Shown here piece by piece: positions 25,612 through 34,733 of a DNA stretch of 64,000 nucleotides. Numbering within the stretch: the first letter of the stretch is position 1; each line of letters starts with the position of its first letter. The notes beneath the pieces are model-generated. The model did no database searches, was not told where the DNA came from, and saw nothing but the letters and a program-made list of their open reading frames with translations. This DNA comes from JAAUTT01 sp038213375 (GTDB lineage: Bacteria; Bacteroidota; Bacteroidia; Bacteroidales; JAAUTT01): contig JBBQTB010000004.1 of the NCBI GenBank assembly GCA_038213375.1, positions 1 to 64,000 of the forward strand, in the 5' to 3' direction. Made by a program: the position numbers and the translations under genes.

Positions 25612-26517
25612 ATGATACGAAAAATATATTTAATCCTGATTCTTATTTTTGTTGCACTAAAACTTAGCGCTCAAACTTGGGAAGTTCCTGAGGATAAGAT
25701 ATTGAAGGTAAGTCCGTTTAAATTTTCCAGTGAAACGATAAAGAAAGGCGAAGCAGTTTTCATGAGAAATTGTACTAGCTGCCATGGGATTCCTTCTCAA
25801 GGTAATTATGTGAAACTAGCTCCTCCGCCCGGAGATCCGGCAACGGATAAATTTCAAAAGCAAACTGATGGTGCACTATTCTATAAAATAACTACTGGAC
25901 GAGGTGCAATGCCTCAATTTAAAGATATTGTTGCAGAAGAAGAGCGGTGGAATGTTATCTCGTATTTCAGGAGTTTCAATAAGATTTACATACAACCTGC
26001 AATTGACGAGGGAAAACAATATGCCACCAATGTTCAGACTAAATTTGCCATATCAGTAATTAAAAAGGAAAAGAAAATACAGGTAATAGCCACCGATACA
26101 CTTAACAATCCATTAAAGAACCTTAATATCACAATGTTTGTAAAACGATATTTTGGTAACCTGCAGGTGAGCGAATCAGGTAAAACAAACGATAAGGGTA
26201 TTGTACTTTTCGATATTCCTAAAAATCTTCCGGGAGACAAAGACGGGAATGTTGAACTGATTGCCAGACTGAATAGCGATGCAGGAGATTATAAAAAAAC
26301 TGAAATCCTTGCCATAGGTATTCCAACATTAAAACCACCATTAACCCAGGAAAGAGCCATGTGGAATATTGGTATCAAAGCTCCCATCTGGTTAATATTA
26401 TCATACTCTTTAGTGGTTCTTGGCGTTTGGGGATTTTTGTTTTATATAATTTCCATGATTGGCAAATTAAAAAAAGCAGGTGGATTCACTAAACAACCAA
26501 ATAACTTTAAACCTTAA
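25612..26517 (+). CDS. Membrane-anchored monoheme cytochrome c, module 2
   Basis: The 301-aa protein has a signal peptide (about 1-20, ending LSAQ), a cytochrome c domain with CTSCH (54-58) and a probable axial Met in GRGAMPQF. A beta-sandwich-like domain follows (about 145-235; IQVIATDTLNNPLKNLNI, DKGIVLFDI), then a C-terminal membrane helix (about 260-285). The heme domain resembles ActE, so this would be the electron exit toward the second oxidase. The added beta domain between heme and anchor is unlike ActE. Confidence 0.88.
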   Translation: MIRKIYLILILIFVALKLSAQTWEVPEDKILKVSPFKFSSETIKKGEAVFMRNCTSCHGIPSQGNYVKLAPPPGDPATDKFQKQTDGALFYKITTGRGAMPQFKDIVAEEERWNVISYFRSFNKIYIQPAIDEGKQYATNVQTKFAISVIKKEKKIQVIATDTLNNPLKNLNITMFVKRYFGNLQVSESGKTNDKGIVLFDIPKNLPGDKDGNVELIARLNSDAGDYKKTEILAIGIPTLKPPLTQERAMWNIGIKAPIWLILSYSLVVLGVWGFLFYIISMIGKLKKAGGFTKQPNNFKP

Positions 26518-26562
26518 TGCTAAGTAATTTTTCTCTCGTAAGACTATCATTATAACTTGAAA

Positions 26563-27339
26563 ATGAAAACATTTCTATCGATTATTGTTTGTTCTCTATT
26601 TATGTGCCCGTCCTATTCGCAAACGCCTGCGCAAATTGTTGGAAACGATGTGGAAGTAGGTATAGTTGAGCATCTGAGTGACACCATTCCATTGGACTTA
26701 ACCTTTAGCAACGAGAAGGACTCATTGGTATCCCTTCGAAGTCTTATTAACAAACCGACAGTTCTCTCGTTTGTCTATTTTGATTGTCCGGGTTTATGCA
26801 GCCCTCTGCTCGATGGCCTTTCAGATGTTATTGAGAAAGCCAATCTTGAACTAGGGAAAGATTATCAGGTAATCACGGTAAGCTTTAATTATCGCGATAC
26901 ACCCGAAAAAGCACGTAAAAAGAAAGAGACTTTTCTGCGGCGGCACAGCAAAAGCAGATCTGCACATTGGATGTACCTCACTGGCGATAGTTTGAGCATC
27001 CTCAAATTATCAAATGCCGTAGGATTCAAATTTAAAAAGGCGGGCCTCGATTTTATTCACCCGGCAGCCATTATGGTATTGAGCCCAAGCGGTAAAATAA
27101 CACGATACCTGTATGGTATTTCATTTCTGCCATTCGACCTAAAGATGGCAGTGGTAGAATCCGAAAAAGGACTATCGCGCCCCACAATTAACAGGGTTCT
27201 GGAATTTTGCTTTGCCTACGATCCGGCAGGAAGACGATATGCCTTGGAAATTTTGAAAATATCCGCAACCATCATTTTGTTCCTGTTACTTATTTTTGGT
27301 TCGTTGCTATTTATTAGAAGGAAAAGGAAGAATGCTTAA
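26563..27339 (+). CDS. SCO1/SenC copper chaperone (module 2)
   Basis: A 258-aa paralog of the SCO protein of module 1, with a signal peptide, the CPGLC copper motif (Cys75, Cys79), the His of DFIHPAAI, and a C-terminal helix ending RRKRKNA. I chose the ATG at 26563, two codons inside a longer frame that begins with TTG. It precedes the second coxA by 42 bases, so each oxidase has its own copper insertion factor. Confidence 0.95.
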   Translation: MKTFLSIIVCSLFMCPSYSQTPAQIVGNDVEVGIVEHLSDTIPLDLTFSNEKDSLVSLRSLINKPTVLSFVYFDCPGLCSPLLDGLSDVIEKANLELGKDYQVITVSFNYRDTPEKARKKKETFLRRHSKSRSAHWMYLTGDSLSILKLSNAVGFKFKKAGLDFIHPAAIMVLSPSGKITRYLYGISFLPFDLKMAVVESEKGLSRPTINRVLEFCFAYDPAGRRYALEILKISATIILFLLLIFGSLLFIRRKRKNA

Positions 27340-27381
27340 TGTCTCTTTTTACGTAAGAGATTAAATAATAATTATATAAAG

Positions 27382-28992
27382 ATGTCTCAAAACACAAATT
27401 CAAACGTGCAGAAAAGTTACCTTGAGCATGACGGCTCTTTCAAAGGAATATTCGCATGGATTTTTACAACCGATCATAAACGGATCGGTTTGCTTTACCT
27501 CTATGCCATTATGACCTTTTTTCTGGTAGGTGTAACTTTGGGCGTTTTGATGAGAATAGAACTGATTAAGCCCGGACAAACCATTATGACTGCCCAAACC
27601 TATAATGGGATGTTTACTGTGCATGGCATTATTATGATCTTTTTAGTTGTAATTCCCGGATTGGCGGCAGTTTTTGGTAATTTTTTCTTACCCATCATGA
27701 TTGGCGCAAAAGACGTTGCTTTCCCAAGGTTAAATCTCCTTTCGTGGTGGATTTACATGCTAGGCGCAGTTTTAGCCGTACTTTCTCAAGTTGCGGGAAG
27801 TGGACCTCCCGATACTGGCTGGACGTTTTACGCCCCTTACAGTACCCAAACCGGCACCAACGTGATTGCAGCAGTTACCGCAGCCTTTGTTCTTGGGTTT
27901 TCATCTATCCTTACGGGTATCAATTTTATTGTTACCATTCACAGGATGAGGGCTCCGGGTATGACGTGGTTCAGAATGCCCCTGTTTCCATGGTCGCTTT
28001 ATGCTACTGCCTGGATTCAGGTTTTAGCCACACCAATTGTTGGTATTACCCTATTGATGGTGATTGCCGAGAGGGTATTTAAAATTGGTTTTTTTGATCC
28101 GGCATTGGGTGGTGATCCGATATTGTATCAGCATTTATTTTGGATATATTCACACCCGGCAGTTTATATCATGATATTGCCTGCCATGGGAGTGATTACC
28201 GAAATAATTCCCACCTTTTGCCAGCGACAGGTATTTGGTTATAAAGCAATAGCGCTTTCGAGCTTAGCCATTGCAGGTGTTGGTTATCTGGTTTGGGGTC
28301 ATCACATGTATACCTCGGGAATGAGTTCCACAGCCCGAACGATTTTTTCATTACTAACATTTTTAGTAGCTGTTCCCAGCGCTATTAAAGTGTTTAACTG
28401 GCTTACCACCATGTACAAGGGTTCTATCGATCTAAAACCACCCTTCCTTTATACGCTCTCCTTCATTTTCCTTTTTATGATTGGCGGCTTAACCGGATTA
28501 GTTCTTGGGTCGCTGGCTACCGATATTCATGTTCACGACACTTCCTTTGTTGTAGCTCATTTTCACTATATTATTTTTGGAGGCATGGGGTTTGCTTTTT
28601 TTGCAGGCATTCATTATTGGTTTCCAAAAATGTACGGACGCATGTATAGTTTTAAACTGGCAAATATTGCCTGGGGAATTCTTTTTGTTGGCTTTAATGT
28701 GTTGTATTTTCCCTTATTTGTAATTGGGTTGCAGGGAATGCCCAGAAGATACTATGATTATCTTCCTCAGTTTCATACAGGACATTTTATATCAACCATT
28801 GGAGCCTTTATTCTGGCAAGTGGTCTTATTTTAATGATATATAATCTGATGTATAGCGCCCGAAAGGGTGCTATTGCTCCGGCAAATCCATGGAACAGTA
28901 AATCTCTCGAATGGACGATTGCATCGCCACCACCATTGGAAAATTTTGATACGATCCCGATCATCTCTGAAGACCCATATAATTATCAGTAA
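27382..28992 (+). CDS. coxA: caa3-type cytochrome oxidase subunit I (module 2)
   Basis: A 536-aa paralog of the first CoxA. It has the A2-type signature YSHPAVY (Tyr256-Tyr262), the K-channel Lys in PSAIKVFNW, and the same C-terminal tail (EWTIASPPPLENF). The two proteins align along the whole length, including the N-terminal KRIGLLYLY and GPPDTGWTFYAPYS. So the oxidase arose by duplication or was gained as a paralogous unit. Confidence 0.97.
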   Translation: MSQNTNSNVQKSYLEHDGSFKGIFAWIFTTDHKRIGLLYLYAIMTFFLVGVTLGVLMRIELIKPGQTIMTAQTYNGMFTVHGIIMIFLVVIPGLAAVFGNFFLPIMIGAKDVAFPRLNLLSWWIYMLGAVLAVLSQVAGSGPPDTGWTFYAPYSTQTGTNVIAAVTAAFVLGFSSILTGINFIVTIHRMRAPGMTWFRMPLFPWSLYATAWIQVLATPIVGITLLMVIAERVFKIGFFDPALGGDPILYQHLFWIYSHPAVYIMILPAMGVITEIIPTFCQRQVFGYKAIALSSLAIAGVGYLVWGHHMYTSGMSSTARTIFSLLTFLVAVPSAIKVFNWLTTMYKGSIDLKPPFLYTLSFIFLFMIGGLTGLVLGSLATDIHVHDTSFVVAHFHYIIFGGMGFAFFAGIHYWFPKMYGRMYSFKLANIAWGILFVGFNVLYFPLFVIGLQGMPRRYYDYLPQFHTGHFISTIGAFILASGLILMIYNLMYSARKGAIAPANPWNSKSLEWTIASPPPLENFDTIPIISEDPYNYQ

Positions 28993-29019
28993 TATAAATA
29001 TTCCAAACATCAAACGGTA

Positions 29020-29634
29020 ATGGAAAACGTTGCAATACACACCGAGCACCGCGATGATTTCGGGGCTAAGCTGGGAATGTGGATTTTTATTTTTACGGAA
29101 CTCTTGCTTTTCGGTGGCTTATTTTTGGTATATGCCGTTTACCGGAAAATGTATGCTCCCGGATTTCATGCCGGCGCCGAAGAGTTGGACACAACCATGG
29201 GTATGATCAATACCGTTGTGCTTTTAATTAGTAGCATGACCGTTGCCATGGCCTTAACCGCGGTTCAGAAAAACGATCCGAAACTTGCAGTTAAACTGAT
29301 TGGTATTACTCTTTTACTTGCAGTAGTGTTTCTTTTTAATAAATGGCACGAATGGGGCAGTGAAATAAGTTTAGGATTGTACCCCGGCTCGGAATTTTTA
29401 ATGAAATTGAATCATGGCGAGGTGATATTCTTCGGCCTATATTTCTTTATGACTGGTCTGCATGTTTTGCATATGATTATTGGAATGGTTTTGTTGCTTG
29501 TTGCACTTATTAAAGTTCAAAACGGCTCAATCAACAGCGATAGTTATATGCTTTTGCAAAATGGCTCGCTTTATTGGTGTTTGGTCGATTTAATCTGGAT
29601 ATTTCTATTTCCGCTTCTATATTTAATTAGCTGA
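29020..29634 (+). CDS. coxC: caa3-type cytochrome oxidase subunit III (module 2)
   Basis: A 204-aa paralog of the first CoxC with five hydrophobic segments, KLGMWIFIFTELLLFGGLF near the start and SLYWCLVDLIWIFLFPLLYL at the end. It starts 27 bases after coxA and keeps the same position relative to the other subunits. A 98-base gap follows before the small subunit gene, longer than in module 1, where the two genes overlap. Confidence 0.96.
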   Translation: MENVAIHTEHRDDFGAKLGMWIFIFTELLLFGGLFLVYAVYRKMYAPGFHAGAEELDTTMGMINTVVLLISSMTVAMALTAVQKNDPKLAVKLIGITLLLAVVFLFNKWHEWGSEISLGLYPGSEFLMKLNHGEVIFFGLYFFMTGLHVLHMIIGMVLLLVALIKVQNGSINSDSYMLLQNGSLYWCLVDLIWIFLFPLLYLIS

Positions 29635-29732
29635 TGCTGCAACCATGATAAGAAAACTAAATGGTAAAGAAGTTTATTTAGTTATTCGTCTTATAACTTA
29701 CACCTCGATAATTACTACATTATAAAAAAGAT

Positions 29733-30017
29733 ATGAACTCAGAAAAACAACACATCACAGAATATAAGGTTTATGCCCTGGTGCTCATTGCTTTGCTTAC
29801 CCTTTTGTCAGTATCGGTATGGGTCACGCATCTTCAATTAAAAGCATGGACAGTCGGCGTCGCTTTGCTCGTAGCGTGTTCAATGGCTACTCTTATTCTT
29901 ACGTACTTTATGCATCTAAAATTCGATCACTTCCTTTTAAAAGTGTTGGTTGCGGCGGTCTTTTTACTTTTTGCTGTTTTTGCAGGCATAACCCTTCTGG
30001 ACTATGCTTCAGCTTAA
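29733..30017 (+). CDS. caa3 oxidase small subunit IV (module 2)
   Basis: The 94-aa protein has three hydrophobic segments and the family signature VWVTHLQL and TYFMHLKFDHF. It resembles the module 1 counterpart at 20862. It lies between subunits III and II. Confidence 0.88.
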   Translation: MNSEKQHITEYKVYALVLIALLTLLSVSVWVTHLQLKAWTVGVALLVACSMATLILTYFMHLKFDHFLLKVLVAAVFLLFAVFAGITLLDYASA

Positions 30018-30077
30018 AAGTAATAAATACATTGATATGCAGATATATTTTGATTCAAATGTAAATTTTTAACCAAT

Positions 30078-30986
30078 ATGTTCAACGGAGCATCTAATTT
30101 TGTTGAAGGGGTTGATACCGCGTTTATGTTAATTATTGGTATCTCGCTTTTTTTTCTGGTAGGCATTACAACGCTGATGATTGTATTTACCGTAAAGTAC
30201 AGTAGAAAAAGGCATCCCAAAGCAGTTCAAATACCCAGTAACACGCCATTGGAAATAACATGGACAGTTATTCCGGTTATTTTAGTGATGGTGATGTTCT
30301 ATTTTGGTTATGTAGCATTTACCCCCGAACGAAATCCCCCGAAGGATGCTATGGTGATCAAAACTACTGGTAGGATGTGGGCCTGGGACTTTGAATATAC
30401 AAACGGAAAGCATTCTCAGGAGTTGGTTGTTCCGTTTAAAAAACCTGTAAGACTTAATATGACCTCAGTCGATGTCATTCACAGCCTTTATATTTCGGCA
30501 TTTCGCGTAAAAGAGGACCTTGTTCCCGGAAAACAAACCATGATGTGGTTTATCCCTCAACAAATGGGAAATTTTGATATTCTTTGTGCCGAATATTGCG
30601 GGTTGCGCCATTCCTATATGGAATCGGTGGTAAGGGTTGTATCTCAGCAGGAGTTTGATGCGTGGTTGACTAAGGTGGAGAAAAACACAAGCATGGCTGG
30701 CCTCGAAATTATAAAACGCAACGCCTGTGTCTCCTGTCATACCATCGATGGATCAAAACTCGTAGGGCCTACCCTAAAAGGATTGTTTGGCAACAAGCAT
30801 TTAGTGATCACCAATGGAAAAGAACGGGAGGTAATTGCCGATGAAGCCTATATCCAGACATCTATAATGGAGCCAAACAAAGATATTGTAAAAGGGTTTA
30901 ATCAGGGATTAATGAAAAGTTACAAAGGAGTTTTGAAGGATGAGGAAATTAAAAGTATCATTGAGTACCTACAGAGCATTAAATAA
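30078..30986 (+). CDS. coxB: caa3-type cytochrome oxidase subunit II with fused cytochrome c (module 2)
   Basis: The 302-aa protein has two N-terminal helices, the CuA motif CAEYCGLRHSYM and a fused cytochrome c with CVSCH. The cupredoxin part has HSLYISAFRVKED, paralogous to the first CoxB. It closes the second module. The heme domain ends with an EYLQSIK tail as in module 1 (EYIKSLK). Confidence 0.97.
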   Translation: MFNGASNFVEGVDTAFMLIIGISLFFLVGITTLMIVFTVKYSRKRHPKAVQIPSNTPLEITWTVIPVILVMVMFYFGYVAFTPERNPPKDAMVIKTTGRMWAWDFEYTNGKHSQELVVPFKKPVRLNMTSVDVIHSLYISAFRVKEDLVPGKQTMMWFIPQQMGNFDILCAEYCGLRHSYMESVVRVVSQQEFDAWLTKVEKNTSMAGLEIIKRNACVSCHTIDGSKLVGPTLKGLFGNKHLVITNGKEREVIADEAYIQTSIMEPNKDIVKGFNQGLMKSYKGVLKDEEIKSIIEYLQSIK

Positions 30987-31080
30987 TTTTTAACGTAAAT
31001 AAATATGCGACCTTACGATATATGTCAATTACCCTGTTGCTTGAAAAATCAAATATTAGAGTCGTTGACTTAATCAAAAT

Positions 31081-31139
31081 TAACCCCAACCCCTTAAAAA
31101 GGGCAATAACTTGAGACTGGCATTGCTTAAGTTAGCCCT
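31081..31139. repeat. CCCC-rich dispersed motif, copy 2, with hairpin
   Basis: AACCCCAACCCCTTA (31082-31096) is identical to copy 3 at 40365-40379. It is followed by an imperfect inverted repeat, AGGGC...AACTT with AAGTTAGCCCT (about 31100-31139). It lies after the second coxB and may help end that transcript. Confidence 0.5.
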
Positions 31140-31227
31140 AATCACAAATAGATACTTATGAGCTAAATTTATCTAATATCTATCCATATTATTAGATATT
31201 TACGATAAACAACATTCGGAATATCGA

Positions 31228-32349
31228 TTAGTTTTGCCGACGGAAAAACCCGATGACATCCATCAGTTTTTCGGATTGCTGTTTCAAGGTTTCAGCGGCC
31301 GATACAAGCTTTTCGGCGGTAATTGCGTTGTGTTGTGTTTGTTTATTAAGCTCCTGAATAGTATTGTTTATTTGACTCGACCCACTATCTTGTTCCATAC
31401 TGGCTGTAGTAATTTCCTGCACTAATCTGGCAGTTTTCTCAATTTCAGGCGCGATTTTATCCAAGTGTGAACCAGCAATTTCTGATATTTGTAAACCATT
31501 GCGAGACAATGAAACAATAGCGTCGGCAGCTACTTTGCTGTTTTCAGCCAATTTTCGAACCTCCGAAGCCACTACGGCAAACCCTCTGCCTTGTTCCCCG
31601 GCACGGGCAGCTTCAACAGCAGCATTTAATGCTAAAATGTTGGTTTGAAATGCAATATCACTTACAATTGAGATTTTCTCCGATATCTTTTTTATGGACG
31701 TTAACGCATCGAACATGAAACCTTTGCTTTCTAAAATCCCTTTTGATGAAGTATTAGCAATATTTTCCGTTTCGCGAGCATTTAAGGCATTCTGAGCAAT
31801 GTTTGCTGACATTTCTTCCATGCTCGAGGATAGTTCTTCAACAGATGCAGCCTGATTATTTGCGCTGTTAGATAACGCTATAGCAGAGGTGTTCAATTGA
31901 AGGCTCATTTGTGCCACATCAGTGGCACTTTTATTTATTTCACTCGAAACCTTTCTCAGTTCATTTATCAATATCTGAATAGATTGTGCGATTTTCCCTA
32001 TTTCATCTTTTCTGGTTATTGTTTCGTTTTCAATATTTAATTCCAAATTCCCCTTTGCCACTTCATAAATTTTAGAGTTCAATTCCATCAATGGTTTTCT
32101 AATGAGGGTTTTTGTAATTATGTTTGCACTTATAAGCCATAGAAGACATGCCGGAATTCCCCATGTAAGGTGAATAAACCCTTTGTTGCCAATTGAAAAT
32201 GCAACAATTCCAACTCCCATGGAGGTAATAAATACTGTCAAGGCAGCAGAAAAAACAACTGTATTCCTGTACATTGCCCAAACAATAGCGTAACCAATAG
32301 GAATGAGTGCAAAAACAATAATGCAGGAAAATTTCAATATGGGATCCAT
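31228..32349 (-). CDS. Methyl-accepting chemotaxis-type receptor
   Basis: The 373-aa protein begins with three hydrophobic segments (about 5-85) that leave almost no periplasmic domain. A HAMP-like linker follows (about 85-140; RKPLMELNSKIYEVAKGNLEL). The cytoplasmic signalling domain has the highly conserved hairpin tip SDIAFQTNILALNAAVEAARAG and GFAVVASEVRKLA. The stimulus may be sensed in the membrane or inside the cell. No che gene is near. It is unlinked to its neighbours and convergent with coxB. Confidence 0.92.
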   Translation of the reverse strand: MDPILKFSCIIVFALIPIGYAIVWAMYRNTVVFSAALTVFITSMGVGIVAFSIGNKGFIHLTWGIPACLLWLISANIITKTLIRKPLMELNSKIYEVAKGNLELNIENETITRKDEIGKIAQSIQILINELRKVSSEINKSATDVAQMSLQLNTSAIALSNSANNQAASVEELSSSMEEMSANIAQNALNARETENIANTSSKGILESKGFMFDALTSIKKISEKISIVSDIAFQTNILALNAAVEAARAGEQGRGFAVVASEVRKLAENSKVAADAIVSLSRNGLQISEIAGSHLDKIAPEIEKTARLVQEITTASMEQDSGSSQINNTIQELNKQTQHNAITAEKLVSAAETLKQQSEKLMDVIGFFRRQN

Positions 32350-32407
32350 AGTAATAAAATTTTGTTGGTACTGCTACAATCACTTATTTATAGCATTTTA
32401 CAAATGC

Positions 32408-33022
32408 TTAATCAATCTGTTTCGAAAGTTGACCCTGAATGGAAATATGAAACTTTTCTTCGATATGTTTCACTAGCTGAGGGAAATAATCGTAGAATTC
32501 ATTTCTGAATTCGGTATAATAAGTCTTCAAAATCTCTATGGCATCAATGGTTTTATCAGGCAGAGAAGTGTGTCGGGACATCCCTGCCAAAACCTTTTCA
32601 ATTCCCTCGGGCGTGGCGTAGGACTCTATCCAATGATTTTTCATAAACGGCGGAATGAATTCCTGAATATTAGCAGGTAAAAAATTCATGTTCGCAGTAA
32701 GACAATTATTTAAATCGTTTGTAAATTCGTTTAGGGATACTGGTGAAAAAACATGCCAATCGACAGCCAGAAAATGATCGTAAAATATATCGATAATGAC
32801 ACCTGAATATTTGTGATATTTTTCGTTTAACCGACTTTTGCTAAAGCGAACAATCGGATGATTGTCGGTATAATAATCTATATTTCGGTGAAGAAGAATT
32901 CCCATTTGAATACCTTCGGGATATTTCTTATAATCGTTGCCTTTAATCCAATCACCAATGAAATTTCCAATTTTCATTTGATCGTTATCGCCCGACAAAT
33001 AGATGTGTGCTAAAAAGTTCAT
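32408..33022 (-). CDS. Acyl carrier protein phosphodiesterase-like protein (DUF479)
   Basis: The 204-aa protein begins MNFLAHIYLSGDNDQMKIGNFIGDWIKG, the diagnostic start of the AcpH/DUF479 family, with HRNIDYYTDNHP and DIFYDHFLA carrying the conserved His/Asp residues. AcpH removes phosphopantetheine from acyl carrier protein; Bacteroidota homologs are rarely tested. A longer frame upstream exists, but its N-terminus is hydrophobic and unlike the family, so I take the ATG at 33020-33022. Confidence 0.85.
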   Translation of the reverse strand: MNFLAHIYLSGDNDQMKIGNFIGDWIKGNDYKKYPEGIQMGILLHRNIDYYTDNHPIVRFSKSRLNEKYHKYSGVIIDIFYDHFLAVDWHVFSPVSLNEFTNDLNNCLTANMNFLPANIQEFIPPFMKNHWIESYATPEGIEKVLAGMSRHTSLPDKTIDAIEILKTYYTEFRNEFYDYFPQLVKHIEEKFHISIQGQLSKQID

Positions 33023-33348
33023 TCTTTGGTTTGATATAAAATGCCTTATATACAAGTATATCGAAATTAATCCGAATTGCAAAAAAAACATGCTATTATT
33101 AAACATGTTTTACAATTAGTTCAGTTCAATGTTCTGTAAACGCACTACTGGCAGGGTTTGTTGAATAGTATGATATGAAACATATCTTAAGGTGTTGATT
33201 TGTTGGAATCAAAGTTGACTTTAAATACTAAATTTGGTGTATACAACTACAAATGTTATACATTCATTGCTCTGTATGGCATAAAACACAAAATAATACC
33301 ACATATCAAGACTTTTTATGTGAATGAAACTAAAAAAATAAATTAAGC
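33023..33348. other. Divergent intergenic region before the COG2403 GTPase gene
   Basis: No gene is seen here. TTG (33203-33205) and TAAATTTG (33229-33236) with 23-base spacing may be the promoter of the + strand gene, giving a leader of about 105 bases. A hairpin AAAACATG (33085-33092) with CATGTTTT (33104-33111) lies upstream of the phosphodiesterase-like gene. Confidence 0.4.
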
Positions 33349-34689
33349 ATGAAAAATACAAGAATTATCATTATCGGCGCTGCTGGCCGTGACTTTCACA
33401 ATTTCAACACATTTTTCAGAAACAACCCTTCTTATCAGGTTATTGCTTTTACAGCCGCTCAAATTCCTGATATTGCAGGTCGAAAATACCCAGCCGAGCT
33501 TGCAGGAAGTGGCTATCCCGAAGGTATTCCCATTTATCCTGAAAGTGAACTTGAAAGTCTTATCCATAAATTCGAAATTGATACTTGTATTTTCTGCTAC
33601 AGCGATGTGTCGTATCAGAAAGTAATGAGTGTTTCGGCTATTGTTAATGCCGCTGGTGTTAATTTTATGTTACTAGGCCCGCGCGATACCATGTTGAAAA
33701 GTGTAAAACCAGTAATTGCGGTTGGTGCTATTCGCACTGGATGTGGTAAAAGTCAGACCTCCCGTAAGATCATCGAAATTCTTATGCAAAAAGGCTTAAA
33801 AGTTGTAGCTGTTCGTCACCCTATGCCTTATGGCGATCTTTTAAAACAAAAAGTACAGCGTTTCGCAACAGTAGAGGATTTGAAAAAGCATAATTGTACC
33901 GTAGAGGAAATGGAAGAATACGAACCACATGTATCCAGGGGTAATGTTATTTATGCAGGAGTTGATTATGAGGCTATTCTGAGGGCAGCTGAGAAAGATC
34001 CGTCTGGTTGTGACGTTATTCTTTGGGACGGCGGAAATAATGACTTCCCATTTTATAAACCAGATCTTATGGTAACCGTAACTGATCCCCACAGAGCAGG
34101 TCACGAATTATCCTATTACCCGGGAGAAGTAACATTGCGCATTGCCGATGTAGTGGTGATCAATAAAATTGATACCTCCGATTTAAAAGATATATCCATC
34201 GTTCGTGAAAACATAGCGAAGGTAAATCCCAGGGCCATTGTTATTGACGGCGCTTCGCCCATTAAAGTTGACAACCCTGCTTTGATTAAAGGAAAAAGAG
34301 TTTTGGTAGTGGAAGACGGGCCTACGTTAACCCACGGCGAAATGAAAATTGGAGCGGGTATCGTAGCAGCTCAAAAATATGGAGCTATTGAATGTGTCGA
34401 CCCAAGACCATACCTGGCAGGTAAACTTGCCGACACGTTTAAAACTTATCCGAATATCGGAACCCTTCTCCCTGCCATGGGTTATGGAGATCAGCAATTA
34501 CATGATCTTGAATTGACAATCAACAATACCATTTGCGACTCAGTAGTTATAGGCACTCCAATTGATCTGAACCGAATCATTAAAATTAATAAACCTGTTA
34601 CCAGAGTTTATTACGATTTGCAGGAAATAGGAAAGCCTGATTTAACGGATGTGTTGGAAGAATTTATTGCAAAAAACGACTTAAAATAA
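33349..34689 (+). CDS. Predicted P-loop GTPase of the COG2403 / cyclic 2,3-diphosphoglycerate synthetase-like family
   Basis: The 446-aa protein has an N-terminal Rossmann-like part (RIIIIGAAGRDFHNFN) and a P-loop (GAIRTGCGKSQTS, about 126-138). DGGNNDFPF, TDPHRAGHE and VVINKID further along act as switch and base-recognition motifs of the family. The family is usually annotated as cyclic 2,3-diphosphoglycerate synthetase; the true substrate in Bacteroidota is unknown. It stands alone, convergent with lipB. Confidence 0.75.
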   Translation: MKNTRIIIIGAAGRDFHNFNTFFRNNPSYQVIAFTAAQIPDIAGRKYPAELAGSGYPEGIPIYPESELESLIHKFEIDTCIFCYSDVSYQKVMSVSAIVNAAGVNFMLLGPRDTMLKSVKPVIAVGAIRTGCGKSQTSRKIIEILMQKGLKVVAVRHPMPYGDLLKQKVQRFATVEDLKKHNCTVEEMEEYEPHVSRGNVIYAGVDYEAILRAAEKDPSGCDVILWDGGNNDFPFYKPDLMVTVTDPHRAGHELSYYPGEVTLRIADVVVINKIDTSDLKDISIVRENIAKVNPRAIVIDGASPIKVDNPALIKGKRVLVVEDGPTLTHGEMKIGAGIVAAQKYGAIECVDPRPYLAGKLADTFKTYPNIGTLLPAMGYGDQQLHDLELTINNTICDSVVIGTPIDLNRIIKINKPVTRVYYDLQEIGKPDLTDVLEEFIAKNDLK

Positions 34690-34696
34690 TATGTTT

Positions 34697-34733
34697 GGGC
34701 AAATTTTATCTTGTATCTACAGAAAATTTGCCC
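34697..34733. terminator. Bidirectional terminator between COG2403 gene and lipB
   Basis: GGGCAAATTTT (34697-34707) and AAAATTTGCCC (34723-34733) form a perfect 11-bp stem. The right arm lies within the last codons of lipB, just before its stop. TTT and AAA flank it on both sides. Confidence 0.7.

Noticed and set aside
33023..33106. An N-terminal extension of the DUF479 protein
   Set aside because: The extension is hydrophobic and lacks family resemblance; MNFLAHIYLSG at 33022 is the canonical start.
33085..33111. Hairpin AAAACATG/CATGTTTT as a terminator
   Set aside because: It is upstream of the DUF479 gene and not at the end of any gene, and it is short of G+C pairs.
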